A DNA stretch of 64,000 nucleotides, taken from positions 124,001-188,000 of the forward strand of contig NZ_JAAUWT010000011.1 in assembly GCF_014694455.1 (NCBI RefSeq), given 5' to 3'. A program made the translations under genes and the position numbers. The notes beneath the pieces were generated by a model. That model saw only the letters and a list, made by a program, of their open reading frames with translations. It searched no databases and had not been told where the DNA came from. Below are positions 41,356 to 51,293 of this stretch, piece after piece; within the stretch, counting starts at the first letter, position 1, and each line of letters starts with the position of its first letter. This stretch comes from Vibrio sp. S9_S30 (GTDB taxonomy: Bacteria > Pseudomonadota > Gammaproteobacteria > Enterobacterales > Vibrionaceae).

Positions 41356-42822
41356 ATGACGGCAATTGAAATTCAGCCTGAAGTCCAAAAGGCAATGAAT
41401 AAGGAAGGATACAAAGAAGGGTTTTATACTCAGCTTGAAAACGACACCTTAGAAAAAGGCATTAATGAGGAAGTGGTTCGTGCCATTTCAGCCAAAAGGA
41501 ATGAACCAGAGTGGATGTTAGCGTTCCGTTTGGAAGCCTATCGGCTTTGGAAAGAGATGGAAGAGCCGCATTGGCTGAAAGCGGAATACCCCTCTTTGGA
41601 TTACCAAAACTACAGCTATTACTCTGCACCGAGCTGTGGCAAGTGTGAAGGAAGCGATCTTGAATCCGACGGTTCAAACGAATTTCTGACCAAAGAAGTC
41701 GAAGAGGCGTTTGACCAGTTAGGCGTGCCCGTTCGTGAAGGCTCCGAAGTGGCGGTGGATGCCATTTTCGATTCCGTTTCGGTCACCACAACGTACCGTG
41801 ATGAGCTGAAAGAGCAGGGCATTATTTTCTGTTCATTCAGTGAAGCGATTCACGACTACCCAGAATTGGTTCGCCAGTATTTAGGCACGGTTGTCCCACC
41901 CAAAGATAACTTTTTTGCGGCGTTGAATGCCGCCGTCGCGTCTGATGGATCGTTTGTTTACATCCCGCCAGGGGTGCGTTGCCCGCGTGAGCTATCGACG
42001 TACTTTAGAATCAACCAAGCGAAGACCGGCCAGTTCGAGCGCACCATCCTAGTGGCGGATGAAGGCGCGTACGTGAGCTACATCGAAGGGTGTTCTGCGC
42101 CTGTGCGTGATACCTACCAGCTGCATGCAGCGGTGGTCGAAGTCATCATTCACAAAGACGCCGAAGTGAAATACTCCACAGTACAAAACTGGTTCTCTGG
42201 GGTGGAAGGTTCCAAAGGCGGGATCTTGAACTTCGTGACCAAGCGAGCGGTGTGCGAAGGCGCAAACAGTAAAATGTCTTGGACGCAGTCGGAAACAGGG
42301 TCTGCGATCACTTGGAAATACCCAAGCGTTATTCTGAAAGGGGACAACTCTGTTGGTGAGTTTTTCTCGGTGGCCTTAACCAATGGCGACCAAAAAGCCG
42401 ATACGGGCACCAAGATGATCCACATTGGTAAGAACACCAAGTCGACCATCATTTCTAAAGGCATTTCAGCAGGTAAAAGTGAAAACAGTTACCGCGGTTT
42501 GGTGAAAGTATTGCCAAGTGCGGAAGGGGCTCGAAACTTTACCCAGTGTGATTCCATGTTGATTGGTGCCGATTGTGGCGCACATACGTTCCCTTACGTT
42601 GAAGTGAAAAATTCGACCGCACAGGTTGAGCATGAAGCAACGACATCTCGAATCGGTGAAGATCAGCTTTTTTATTGTGTGCAGCGAGGCATCAGTGAAG
42701 ATGACGCCATTTCAATGATCGTAAACGGATTCTGTAAAGACGTCTTCTCAGAGCTGCCACTCGAATTTGCGATTGAAGCGCAAAAACTCCTTTCCATCAG
42801 TTTAGAACACAGCGTGGGCTAA
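41356..42822 (+). CDS. sufB: SufB, Fe-S scaffold subunit
   Basis: A 488-residue scaffold core subunit of the SufBC2D complex, close to the 495 residues of Escherichia coli SufB. Family segments are seen throughout: [61 protein letters not shown] and the C-terminal QCDSMLIG...[20 protein letters not shown]. It begins 3 bp after the sufA stop. Confidence 0.97.
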   Translation: MTAIEIQPEVQKAMNKEGYKEGFYTQLENDTLEKGINEEVVRAISAKRNEPEWMLAFRLEAYRLWKEMEEPHWLKAEYPSLDYQNYSYYSAPSCGKCEGSDLESDGSNEFLTKEVEEAFDQLGVPVREGSEVAVDAIFDSVSVTTTYRDELKEQGIIFCSFSEAIHDYPELVRQYLGTVVPPKDNFFAALNAAVASDGSFVYIPPGVRCPRELSTYFRINQAKTGQFERTILVADEGAYVSYIEGCSAPVRDTYQLHAAVVEVIIHKDAEVKYSTVQNWFSGVEGSKGGILNFVTKRAVCEGANSKMSWTQSETGSAITWKYPSVILKGDNSVGEFFSVALTNGDQKADTGTKMIHIGKNTKSTIISKGISAGKSENSYRGLVKVLPSAEGARNFTQCDSMLIGADCGAHTFPYVEVKNSTAQVEHEATTSRIGEDQLFYCVQRGISEDDAISMIVNGFCKDVFSELPLEFAIEAQKLLSISLEHSVG

Positions 42823-42828
42823 CCCAGT

Positions 42829-43575
42829 ATGTTAGAAATTAAAAATTTAAAAGCCAGTGTTGAGGAGAATCAGATCCTTAACGGCATTAACCTCTCCATC
42901 AAACCGGGCGAAGTACACGCCATTATGGGTCCTAACGGTTCAGGCAAAAGTACCTTGTCTTCGACGCTGGCAGGAAAAGACGATTACGAAATCACGGATG
43001 GCGAAATCCTGTTCAAAGGCAAAGATCTCGCGGAGCTCGATCCCGATGAGCGTGCCGGTGAAGGTGTCTTTCTAGCGTTCCAATACCCTGTAGAAATTCC
43101 GGGTGTGAGCAACAAGTTGTTCCTAAAAACGGCACTGAACGGCATTCGTGAATACCGTGGTGAACCTGAATTGGATCGCTTCGATTTTGAAGACTTGCTC
43201 GAAGAAAAAGCCGCATTACTGAAAATGCCGGTTGATCTGCTTAACCGTTCTGTCAACGAAGGGTTTTCTGGCGGCGAGAAAAAACGCAACGACATCCTAC
43301 AAATGGCGGTGTTAGAGCCACAGCTTTGCATTCTTGATGAGACGGATTCGGGTCTGGATATTGATGCCCTTAAAGCGGTGTCGGATGGCGTAAATGCCCT
43401 ACGTGATGGCAACCGTTCTTTCATTGTGGTGACCCACTATCAGCGTATTTTGGATTACATCAAACCTGACTTTGTCCATGTTTTGTACAAAGGCAAAATT
43501 GTGAAATCTGGCGATCACACCTTGGCGAAAGAGTTAGAGGACAAAGGTTATGGTTGGATTATCGGAGAAGAGTAG
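42829..43575 (+). CDS. sufC: SufC, ABC-type ATPase
   Basis: A 248-residue ATPase driving conformational changes in SufBCD. Walker A is [11 protein letters not shown], signature [12 protein letters not shown] and Walker [16 protein letters not shown], with the SufC-typical DETDSGLD. It starts 6 bp after sufB. Confidence 0.97.
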   Translation: MLEIKNLKASVEENQILNGINLSIKPGEVHAIMGPNGSGKSTLSSTLAGKDDYEITDGEILFKGKDLAELDPDERAGEGVFLAFQYPVEIPGVSNKLFLKTALNGIREYRGEPELDRFDFEDLLEEKAALLKMPVDLLNRSVNEGFSGGEKKRNDILQMAVLEPQLCILDETDSGLDIDALKAVSDGVNALRDGNRSFIVVTHYQRILDYIKPDFVHVLYKGKIVKSGDHTLAKELEDKGYGWIIGEE

Positions 43576-43579
43576 AGAT

Positions 43580-44809
43580 ATGGCGTTAACGCGTCTTCGC
43601 GCTCTTGCGGGTCAGTCTTGTTGGCAAGAAAATAGCTGGCAGTCTTTGGCGCTTTGGGGGATCCCGAACGCCAAGCATGAAGACTGGAAGTACACACCTT
43701 TGGATGACTTCCTAGCGTTATCGCACCGCGCGCCAGCACAAAGCAGCATTGACAGCCTTTCATTTGAAAGCATCAGTATGAGTTTTGATTGCTACCGTTT
43801 GGTGTTCTTCGATGGACAGTTGGTATCGGAAGTGTCTGACGACATCCCGAATACCGTGATAAAAGCGATCAACGAACTGGATGACTCGGCGCAGCACCTA
43901 CTTTCAAGCAACATCAATCAAGAAGCCTTCTCAGCCCTGACGGACGCAACGGCCACCGCCGGAATTTATGTTCAAGTGGGCAACGATACTCAGCTTGATA
44001 AACCGATTTATCTGTTTCACCTGAACTCGGGCGGTGAAGGCGAGCTGTGCAGCTACCGACACCACATCGAGATTAGCCGATTAGCGGAATGCCATGTGTA
44101 CGAACACCACGTGTCTCTGAAGCAAGGTGGCGGCGTGACGTGTTCAAGGCTGACGGCGAATGTCAGTGATGGCGCAAACTTCAAGCACATTAAGGTAATT
44201 GAAGAAAGTGCCGAGCAGCATCACTTTGGTCACAACGACATCACCTTGTATCGCGACAGCCGTGCGACGAGCCATACTTTTTTGCTGGAAGGTAAATTGG
44301 TTAGGCATCACACCAGTGGCCTCTTGAAAGGGCAAGGCGGTGAAGTGGAAATGAACAGTTTAACCTTGCCGAAAGCGGATCAGGTGTTGGACACCAGAAC
44401 GTATCTTCGCCACCAAGCAGCGCATTGCAATAGCCATCAAACCCATAAAGTGATTGGTAAAGACAACGGTGTTGGCGTCTTTAACGGCATGATTTATGTC
44501 GATAAAGGCGCCATTAAAACCGACGGTCAGATGGACAATCACAATCTGCTTCTAAGTGAAAAAGCGCAGATCAACAGCAAGCCACAGCTCGAAATCTACG
44601 CCGATGACGTGAAATGCAGCCACGGTGCCACCACGGGGCAAATCGACCAGAGCCAAGTGTTTTACCTTCAGGCTCGCGGCATTCCTAAAGCCAAAGCAGA
44701 GAAAATGATCACCTTTGCCTTTGCAGGTGAATTGACCGATGCCATTGAAAATGAAAACGTTCGCAAACACATCATTCGTCGTATTGAGCAAAAATTGGAT
44801 CGGTCATGA
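43580..44809 (+). CDS. sufD: SufD, SufBC2D scaffold subunit
   Basis: About 409 residues, a SufB paralogue of the scaffold complex. HEDWKYTPLDDFLAL at the N-terminus and KAQINSKPQLEIYADDVKCSHGATTGQ near the C-terminus are diagnostic. I use the ATG at 43580, just after the sufC stop, instead of an upstream in-frame codon inside sufC. It overlaps sufS by 4 bp (ATGA). Confidence 0.95.
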   Translation: MALTRLRALAGQSCWQENSWQSLALWGIPNAKHEDWKYTPLDDFLALSHRAPAQSSIDSLSFESISMSFDCYRLVFFDGQLVSEVSDDIPNTVIKAINELDDSAQHLLSSNINQEAFSALTDATATAGIYVQVGNDTQLDKPIYLFHLNSGGEGELCSYRHHIEISRLAECHVYEHHVSLKQGGGVTCSRLTANVSDGANFKHIKVIEESAEQHHFGHNDITLYRDSRATSHTFLLEGKLVRHHTSGLLKGQGGEVEMNSLTLPKADQVLDTRTYLRHQAAHCNSHQTHKVIGKDNGVGVFNGMIYVDKGAIKTDGQMDNHNLLLSEKAQINSKPQLEIYADDVKCSHGATTGQIDQSQVFYLQARGIPKAKAEKMITFAFAGELTDAIENENVRKHIIRRIEQKLDRS

Positions 44810-46053
44810 GCACGGAATTCACCCAAGATACCAGCCCATGGCGCAAAGACTTCCCAACGCTGGAACAGAACATCGACGGCAAACCGTTGGTGTATCTTGA
44901 TTCGGCAGCCAGTGCCCAAACGCCCAACCAAGTGATTGACCGAATGTCTCGATTCTATCGGGACGAATATGCGTCGGTTCATCGCGGGGTGCACCAACTC
45001 AGCGCCAATGCCACAGATAATATGGAACAGGCTCGCGACAAAGCTCGTGCTTTTCTTGGTGCGCAATCTCGTGATGAAATCGTGTTCACTAAAGGCACAA
45101 CGGAAGCCATTAATTTGGTGGCCAACGGCTTTTTGAAACCGCTATTGCGCCGCAAGGGTACGCAGCCGAGTGAGATTGTGATTTCTAACTTGGAGCATCA
45201 CGCCAACATCGTGCCTTGGCAAATGTTGGCAGAGCAGTTCAATTTAACCGTGAAGGTTTGGGAAGCCAATGAACGCGGAGAGCTCGACATCGCGGCATTG
45301 GAGTCGCTGCTGACGGAAGACACTGTGCTGGTGGCCGTGGCACACATCTCGAATGTACTCGGTTCGAGAACGCCCATTGAAGCCGTCACGACGTTGGCGC
45401 ACAAAAACGGCATTCCGGTGTTACTAGATGGCGCACAAGCCGTCATGCATGAAGCCGTGAACGTCGAAGCATTGGGCTGTGACTTCTACGTTTTCTCTGC
45501 CCATAAGCTTTACGGCCCGACTGGCGTTGGTGTTCTGTACGGCAAGAAGACGTTGTTGGATGCGATGGAGCCGTGGGAAGGGGGCGGCGCGATGATCGAC
45601 AAGGTCTGCCTTCCATCGGGGACGACGTTCAATCAAGCCCCTTGGAAATTGGAAGCGGGTACGCCGAACATTGCCGGCATTCTGGGGTTAGGTGAAGCCA
45701 TTGATTATGTTCAAGAGGCGGGGTTGGATGCCATTGCCAAGCATGAAAACGAATTAATGGATTACGCATTAACGCAATTGGCAAGCGTTGAAAACATTCA
45801 AATTTACGGTAACCCGAGCCATCGTGCAGGGGTGATTCCGTTCAATTTAGGCCATCATCATGCTTACGATGTGGGGACGTTTTTAGACCGATATGGCATC
45901 GCCATTCGCACGGGTCATCATTGCGCCATGCCCCTTCTCGCGTCAATGAATCTATCTGCGGTATGCCGTGCATCCATTGCCATGTATACAACACGCGACG
46001 ATATTGATGCCCTCATAGCTGGGCTTAAACGAATCCATCTTTTGTTAGGATAA
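44806..46053 (+). CDS. sufS: SufS, cysteine desulfurase
   Basis: A 415-residue class II cysteine desulfurase that releases sulfur from cysteine. PLP Lys lies in FSAHKLYGPTGVG and the persulfide Cys in IRTGHHCAMPLL. Works with SufE encoded 3 bp downstream. Confidence 0.97.
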   Translation: MSTEFTQDTSPWRKDFPTLEQNIDGKPLVYLDSAASAQTPNQVIDRMSRFYRDEYASVHRGVHQLSANATDNMEQARDKARAFLGAQSRDEIVFTKGTTEAINLVANGFLKPLLRRKGTQPSEIVISNLEHHANIVPWQMLAEQFNLTVKVWEANERGELDIAALESLLTEDTVLVAVAHISNVLGSRTPIEAVTTLAHKNGIPVLLDGAQAVMHEAVNVEALGCDFYVFSAHKLYGPTGVGVLYGKKTLLDAMEPWEGGGAMIDKVCLPSGTTFNQAPWKLEAGTPNIAGILGLGEAIDYVQEAGLDAIAKHENELMDYALTQLASVENIQIYGNPSHRAGVIPFNLGHHHAYDVGTFLDRYGIAIRTGHHCAMPLLASMNLSAVCRASIAMYTTRDDIDALIAGLKRIHLLLG

Positions 46054-46056
46054 AAC

Positions 46057-46461
46057 ATGACGCCAGAAAAGCTCGTGAAGAACTTTCACCGTTGTCAGGA
46101 TTGGGAAGAGCGCTACCTGTACATTATTGAACTGGGGGATCGCCTGAACACCCTATCGGACGACAAACGCACAGACGACTATGTGATTAAAGGGTGCCAA
46201 AGCCAAGTTTGGCTCGATCAAGTGCAAGACGAAAAGGGCGCGTTCCATTTTTTTGGCGACAGCGACGCCGCCATCGTGAAAGGGCTCATCGCCGTAACGG
46301 TGATTGCGTTTGAAGGCAAAACATCGAAGGAAATTTTAGACTTCGATATCAACCAATGGTTTGAGGCGCTTGAACTGCACAAGCACATCACACCCACCCG
46401 TTCTCAAGGGTTGTCTGCCATGGTTGCCAGCATCCAAAAAACCGCTGAAATGTATTCTTAA
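46057..46461 (+). CDS. sufE: SufE, sulfur acceptor
   Basis: A 134-residue SufE that takes the persulfide from SufS and transfers it to SufB. The active Cys is in VIKGCQSQVWL. Last gene of the suf operon; no strong terminator stem is visible within the next 100 bp. Confidence 0.95.
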   Translation: MTPEKLVKNFHRCQDWEERYLYIIELGDRLNTLSDDKRTDDYVIKGCQSQVWLDQVQDEKGAFHFFGDSDAAIVKGLIAVTVIAFEGKTSKEILDFDINQWFEALELHKHITPTRSQGLSAMVASIQKTAEMYS

Positions 46462-46658
46462 CCCCCTCGGTCTTATTCCCAAATAATATAGCCATTACCT
46501 GCTCCAAATCTCGGGGCGGGTAATGCCTTATCTTGGTCAGCAGACCCTAACCCTAGTTCTCTCATTTGTTCTCGTTCATAGTGCGAGTGCGTTATGATCG
46601 TATTCCTTTCATATGGGCTATAACAAAACAAACAGAGCTCCGACACGAGGTATCCAAC

Positions 46659-47102
46659 ATGTTGAATTGGCAAAGTGTGATTGAATATGCAAACAACGGC
46701 AATCTGAAACCAGACAGAGTGATCCACAAACCGGAATCGGAATGGAAAGCGCAGCTGACGGCTGAAGAGTTTCGGATCACTCGGCAAAAAGGCACCGAAA
46801 GGGCATTCAGCAGTGAATCGTGCAGTTTGTTTGAGCCTGGGATATACCATTGCGTGTGCTGCGATACCGCGCTATTTGATGGCAGCGTGAAGTTTGAATC
46901 GGGTTCTGGCTGGCCATCGTTTACTCAGCCAATCAAAGCCAACGCCATTGCTTATCATATGGATGAAACTCATGGTATGCGCCGCATTGAAACCACCTGC
47001 AATGCCTGTGATGCGCATTTGGGGCATGTGTTCCCTGATGGTCCGCCTCCCAGTGGGCTGCGTTATTGCATGAACGCCGTCGCGTTAAAGAAAGCGGAAT
47101 AA
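46659..47102 (+). CDS. msrB: Peptide-methionine (R)-S-oxide reductase MsrB
   Basis: About 147 residues. Zinc-binding CxxC pairs are in CVCCDTALF and CNACDAHLGH. FESGSGWPSF and HVFPDGPPP are family motifs and the catalytic Cys is in LRYCMNAVALKK. The ATG at 46659 has GAGG upstream; the longer frame from 46566 is unlikely. It forms a repair pair with msrA 14 bp downstream. Confidence 0.95.
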   Translation: MLNWQSVIEYANNGNLKPDRVIHKPESEWKAQLTAEEFRITRQKGTERAFSSESCSLFEPGIYHCVCCDTALFDGSVKFESGSGWPSFTQPIKANAIAYHMDETHGMRRIETTCNACDAHLGHVFPDGPPPSGLRYCMNAVALKKAE

Positions 47103-47116
47103 GAGAGGTAACTACT

Positions 47117-47644
47117 ATGACTAGGTCAGTAGCAACATTTGGCGGTGGCTGCTTTTGGTGTACCGAAGCGCTCTTCCAACAAGTCCGTGGTGTTCAGTCG
47201 GTCACCAGTGGCTACAGCGGCGGGCACACCAAAAACCCTGCATACCGCGAAGTGTGCAATGGCACAACCGGGCATGCCGAGGTGGTGCAAATTGAGTTTG
47301 ATTCCGATGAAGTCAGCTTTGCAGACTTAGTTGACATTCACTTAACCACTCATAATCCAACCACGCCGAATCGCCAAGGGGCAGACAGAGGCACCCAATA
47401 CCGCAGTATCATTCTGACTCATGACGATGAACAAGAGGCAACCGCCAGAGCCGTGATAACCACGTTGTCACCGGAATTTGAACACCCAATAGTGACTGAA
47501 ATAGTACCTTATGAGCAGTTCTATAAAGCGGAAGAAAAACACCAAAACTATTACCGTGCTCACCCTGAAGGTCGGTATTGCCAAATGGTGATTTCCCCCA
47601 AGCTCAATAAATTTAGGGCATCTCATGGCGATAAAATGAGATAG
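47117..47644 (+). CDS. msrA: Peptide-methionine (S)-S-oxide reductase MsrA
   Basis: A 175-residue MsrA with catalytic Cys in FGGGCFWCTEALF, SGYSGG, YREVCNGTTGHAEVV, and the substrate-pocket QGADRGTQYRS and KAEEKHQNYY motifs. The ATG at 47117 follows AGAGAGGT. Co-transcribed with msrB; a terminator follows. Confidence 0.96.
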   Translation: MTRSVATFGGGCFWCTEALFQQVRGVQSVTSGYSGGHTKNPAYREVCNGTTGHAEVVQIEFDSDEVSFADLVDIHLTTHNPTTPNRQGADRGTQYRSIILTHDDEQEATARAVITTLSPEFEHPIVTEIVPYEQFYKAEEKHQNYYRAHPEGRYCQMVISPKLNKFRASHGDKMR

Positions 47645-47667
47645 CAACAAAACGAGATAAAAACACA

Positions 47668-47704
47668 AAAACGCCTCCTCACTTCAATGAGGGGGCGTTT
47701 TCCA
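47668..47704. terminator. Rho-independent terminator after msrA
   Basis: AAAACGCCTCCTCA pairs with TGAGGGGGCGTTTT (one mismatch), with a CTTCAA loop and T-run. It stands between msrA and the convergent GNAT gene and can act both ways. Confidence 0.88.
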
Positions 47705-47748
47705 TTTTGCTTTGAGTTGCGTTGAGTTGTACGGCGGTGAGTGGGTGC

Positions 47749-48285
47749 TTACTGATGGCTTTTCAGTAAGCCATACACTGCGTGATCAACGACTCGCCCA
47801 TTGAGGTTTTCATTGCGCGTGATAACGCCTTCTAATGTCATGCCTAGTCTTTCTGCAACCGCGCGGCTTGCTCGATTGTCTACGGCCGCACGCAGTTGGG
47901 CTTTCTCTAATTTCAATTCTTCAAAAATGATGTCTAACAGGGCAAGGCATGCACGGGTAACGATCCCGTTTCCTTGAGCAGACGCTTCAAGCCAATAACC
48001 AATTTCAGCGCGGCTCAAATTGTGGTCAATCGAATTGAGCGAAGCGGCACCCACCAAATTGCCTTTATAAATAATGACGCAGGTCAGCGATTTGCCTTCC
48101 GCGTAGTGCTGTAAAGACGTGCGAATAAAACTCAAAAAAGCGTCTTCGTTATCGCAATGTGGCGGCCACGCTAGCCATTGAGAGAGATAGTCTAAATTAT
48201 CGTTGCGAATTCTTAGAAAATCCTTGGCAAATGAGGGCTGTACCAGTGCCAGCTGGATTTCATCGTCAATCTTTTTTGTGAACAT
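47749..48285 (-). CDS. GNAT acetyltransferase, RimJ/RimL type
   Basis: About 178 residues of the RimJ/RimL N-acetyltransferase family. EIGYWLEASAQGNGIVTRACLALLDIIFEEL contains the acetyl-CoA loop (QGNGIV for the usual Q/R-x-x-G-x-G/A), and VDNRASRAVAERLGMTLEG follows. The ATG at 48285 starts at MFTKKID; longer in-frame starts to 48372 are possible. Substrate could be a ribosomal protein N-terminus or a small amine. Confidence 0.83.
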   Translation of the reverse strand: MFTKKIDDEIQLALVQPSFAKDFLRIRNDNLDYLSQWLAWPPHCDNEDAFLSFIRTSLQHYAEGKSLTCVIIYKGNLVGAASLNSIDHNLSRAEIGYWLEASAQGNGIVTRACLALLDIIFEELKLEKAQLRAAVDNRASRAVAERLGMTLEGVITRNENLNGRVVDHAVYGLLKSHQ

Positions 48286-48411
48286 TACCGTCGTTCTCTC
48301 ATTCTGCATTTCTACCCAAAAACACCATACCTTTCGGGATTCCAGTAGGCAATTTAGAGATTTTCTTTTCATCTTTCAAGGCGGAACAAAATCATCCTTA
48401 ACTATCATAAT

Positions 48412-48487
48412 GATACTTTTAGTCTCATTTTTATCTTTACAATGTCGTTTGTTTCGCTCTAATATTAAAAACGATACAAAAAGTATC
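48412..48487 (+). promoter_or_regulatory. GATAC-type palindromes upstream of the Fe-ADH gene, candidate IclR operator
   Basis: GATACAAAAAGTATC (48473-48487) is a perfect palindrome around a 5-bp A-tract. A related sequence GATACTTTTAGTCTC lies at 48412-48426, 61 bp away. They are upstream of the alcohol/aldehyde dehydrogenase operon that ends at an IclR-family gene. Confidence 0.45.
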
Positions 48488-48556
48488 ACTGAGTGGTATT
48501 TGTGTTTGACTAACTCAGCAGGCTAAAAACGAAGGGCAAGAGATAAGGATGTAAAA

Positions 48557-49717
48557 ATGAGCAATCAGGTTCAACTTCCAAGGGTTATGGAGATCGGGGC
48601 GGGTGCCAGCCAGAAAATAGCGGAGGTCTTGACCGGTTTTGGTTGTAAAGCCCCCTTGTTGGTGACGGACAACGTTATGGTGTCGTTGGGTTATCCAGAC
48701 AAAATCATTCAGTCTCTGTCACAGGCAGGGATGGACTGCGCGGTGTTTTCCGATACCGTGCCTGAACCAACCGTGTCTTCTATATCGCAAGGTGTCGATG
48801 TTTTTCGACAGGGTCAGTACGACGCCATTATCGCGTTAGGCGGCGGCAGCCCTATTGATTCCGCGAAAGCCATCAACATTTTGGGCACACACGGCGGCGC
48901 GATGCGCGATTACAAGTTTCCTCGCGTGGTAACAGAAGCGGGTGTCCCGTTAATTGCGATTCCGACAACCGCTGGAACGGGATCGGAGGTGACACGATTC
49001 ACCATCATCACCGATGATGAAGCCGACGAGAAAATGTTGTGCCTTGGGCTAGGTTTTATGCCTGATGCCGCTTTGGTGGATTATGAGTTGACCTCCAGTG
49101 TACCTCCAAGGGTGACGGCGGATACGGGAATCGACGCCCTCACTCACGCAATCGAAGCGTACGTGAGCCAAAAAGCGAATTTGTTTAGCGATGCGCAGGC
49201 GACAGCGGCCATGAGGCTGATTGCCCCCAACTTAAGAAAAGCGTATCACGAGCCGAATAACCATGAAGCAAGAGAAGCCATGATGCTGGGCTCGACGCTG
49301 GCGGGCATGGCCTTTTCCGCTGCTTCTGTGGCACTCGTGCATGGGATGAGTCGCCCAATTGGCGCGTTTTTCCATGTACCTCATGGCTTATCGAATGCAA
49401 TGCTTTTGCCTGCCATTACCCAGTTTTCTATCCCTAGTGCGAAATCGCGCTACGCGGATTGTGCTCGACATATGGGCATTGTGTTGCAAGAAGCCAGTGA
49501 TGACGTGGCATGCCATTCACTCGTGCAAGAACTTATTGCGATTAACCAAGAATTGTCTGTGCCGACCATGTCTGAGTTTGGTATCGACAAAGAACAGTAT
49601 TTTTCACTTTGCGAGGTGATGGCGGAGCAAGCACTGGCGTCTGGATCACCAGGAAATAACCCTAGAGTACCAAGCCAGCAAGAAATCGTCGGACTTTATC
49701 ATCAGTTATGGGCATAA
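48557..49717 (+). CDS. Iron-containing alcohol dehydrogenase
   Basis: A 386-residue group III alcohol dehydrogenase. The NAD-binding GGGSPIDSAKAI, the IPTTAGTGSEVT stretch, and metal ligands in DALTHAIEAYVS and HGMSRPIGAFFHVPHG are all present. It starts 10 bp before the CoA-acylating dehydrogenase and with it would turn an alcohol into a semialdehyde or aldehyde, then acyl-CoA. Substrate unknown; a 3-hydroxy acid such as 3-hydroxypropionate is one option given the partner. Confidence 0.9.
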   Translation: MSNQVQLPRVMEIGAGASQKIAEVLTGFGCKAPLLVTDNVMVSLGYPDKIIQSLSQAGMDCAVFSDTVPEPTVSSISQGVDVFRQGQYDAIIALGGGSPIDSAKAINILGTHGGAMRDYKFPRVVTEAGVPLIAIPTTAGTGSEVTRFTIITDDEADEKMLCLGLGFMPDAALVDYELTSSVPPRVTADTGIDALTHAIEAYVSQKANLFSDAQATAAMRLIAPNLRKAYHEPNNHEAREAMMLGSTLAGMAFSAASVALVHGMSRPIGAFFHVPHGLSNAMLLPAITQFSIPSAKSRYADCARHMGIVLQEASDDVACHSLVQELIAINQELSVPTMSEFGIDKEQYFSLCEVMAEQALASGSPGNNPRVPSQQEIVGLYHQLWA

Positions 49718-49727
49718 GGAGATCCCA

Positions 49728-51227
49728 ATGGAACGTATCGGACATTTTATTAATAACAATATTGTTGAATCCCAAGGTTCAGATTTAGCGAAAGTCACCA
49801 ACCCAGCAACGGGCGAACACATACTTGACGTAGCGCTGGCTTCTGTTCAAACAACCGAGCAAGCGGTTGAAGCCGCGGCCGCAGCCTTCCCTGCGTGGTC
49901 GAAAACACCGTCGGTGGTGAGAGCGCGTGTGATGTTTAAATTCAAAGCGCTGGTCGAAACGCACCGTAATGAATTGGCTCAAATCATCACAGAGCAACAC
50001 GGAAAAGTCCTGAGCGATGCGCAAGGGGAGATCACTCGCGGGCTGGAAGTGGTCGAATTTGCTTGCGGTATTCCGCATGCACAAAAAGGCGAGCACTCGT
50101 TGAATGTTGGTCGTCAGGTAGACTCGCACTCCATGATGCAGCCATTGGGGGTATGTGCCGGTATTACGCCCTTCAACTTCCCCGTAATGGTACCGATGTG
50201 GATGTTTCCCATTGCGATCGCCTGTGGAAACACGTTTGTGCTGAAACCATCAGAGAAAAACCCCACGCCCGCGATGTTTTTGGCGGAATTGCTTAAACAA
50301 GCTGGATTGCCCGACGGTGTGTTCAATGTGGTGAATGGCGATAAAACCGCTGTGGATGTGCTGCTGACTCATCCTGACGTACAGGCGGTCAGTTTTGTTG
50401 GTTCAACCCCCATTGCGGAATACATTTATTCTACGGCTTCTGCGCATGGGAAACGTAGCCAAGCACTGGGAGGGGCGAAGAACCACATGGTGGTGATGCC
50501 AGATGCAGACACCCAGCAAGTCACCAATGCACTCATGGGGGCGGCGTATGGGTCTGCCGGTGAGCGTTGTATGGCGATCTCGGTTGCCGTGTGTGTGGGG
50601 GAAGAAGCCGCCCAAAACACCATTGAATCGTTATTATTGGCCATATCTGAACTCAAAGTGGGCCCTGGTGATAGAGCCGATGAGCCGGATATGGGACCGG
50701 TGATCAGCCAAGCACACAAAGACAAAGTGGTTGGGTATATCAATAAAGGGGTGGAAGAAGGGGCGACATTGCTTGTGGATGGCCGAAATTATCAGGTTGA
50801 AGGGGCAGAAAGCGGCTTCTTTGTCGGGCCGACTTTGTTTGACCGAGTGACCCCTGATATGACCATTTACCAAGAAGAAATCTTCGGTCCTGTTTTGTCG
50901 GTGGTGCGTGTGGATACGCTAGAAGAGGCCATTAAACTGATCAACGATCACGAATACGGTAACGGTACGGCAATCTTTACTGAAAGTGGCAGAGCGGCTC
51001 GTCTGTTCCAAGAAAACGTATTGGTTGGCATGATTGGCGTGAACGTGCCGATTCCTGTTCCGATGGCGTTTCACTGCTTTGGTGGTTGGAAACGCTCCAT
51101 CTTTGGACCACTGAATATGCATGGTCCGGATGGTATTCGCTTCTTTACCCGAATGAAAACGGTGACTTCACGTTGGCCTGAATCGGATGGCTTGCGTGCA
51201 GAGTTTTCGATGCCAACGATGAAATAA
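49728..51227 (+). CDS. mmsA: CoA-acylating (methyl)malonate-semialdehyde dehydrogenase, MmsA-like
   Basis: A 499-residue aldehyde dehydrogenase of the MmsA type. The N-terminal FINNNIVESQGSDLAKVTNPATG, the PFNFPVMVPMWMFP motif, GGAKNHMVVMPDAD and catalytic Cys in GSAGERCMAIS are diagnostic. It converts malonate or methylmalonate semialdehyde to acetyl- or propionyl-CoA with CO2 release. GGAG is upstream of the ATG. Its TAA stop is in the first unit of an eight-copy octamer repeat. Confidence 0.92.
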   Translation: MERIGHFINNNIVESQGSDLAKVTNPATGEHILDVALASVQTTEQAVEAAAAAFPAWSKTPSVVRARVMFKFKALVETHRNELAQIITEQHGKVLSDAQGEITRGLEVVEFACGIPHAQKGEHSLNVGRQVDSHSMMQPLGVCAGITPFNFPVMVPMWMFPIAIACGNTFVLKPSEKNPTPAMFLAELLKQAGLPDGVFNVVNGDKTAVDVLLTHPDVQAVSFVGSTPIAEYIYSTASAHGKRSQALGGAKNHMVVMPDADTQQVTNALMGAAYGSAGERCMAISVAVCVGEEAAQNTIESLLLAISELKVGPGDRADEPDMGPVISQAHKDKVVGYINKGVEEGATLLVDGRNYQVEGAESGFFVGPTLFDRVTPDMTIYQEEIFGPVLSVVRVDTLEEAIKLINDHEYGNGTAIFTESGRAARLFQENVLVGMIGVNVPIPVPMAFHCFGGWKRSIFGPLNMHGPDGIRFFTRMKTVTSRWPESDGLRAEFSMPTMK

Positions 51228-51284
51228 AGAAATAAAGAAATAAAGAAATAAAGAAATAAAGAAATAAAGAAATAAAGAAATAAA
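51221..51284 (+). repeat. GAAATAAA x8 microsatellite spanning the mmsA stop codon
   Basis: Eight perfect copies of an 8-bp unit, 64 bp in all. The TAA at 51225-51227 that ends mmsA is in the first copy. In any reading frame further copies keep a stop, so expansion cannot lengthen the protein. Confidence 0.9.
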
Positions 51285-51293
51285 GAAGGAAAG

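Noticed and set aside
46473..46850. 125-codon minus-strand ORF overlapping msrB, whose C-terminus looks protein-like
   Set aside because: Most of it is antisense to msrB; only the last 35 codons lie in the spacer. Possible gene remnant but too little to support.
51221..51284. Possible CRISPR-like or regulatory array made of 8-bp units
   Set aside because: There are no spacers between units; it is a pure microsatellite.
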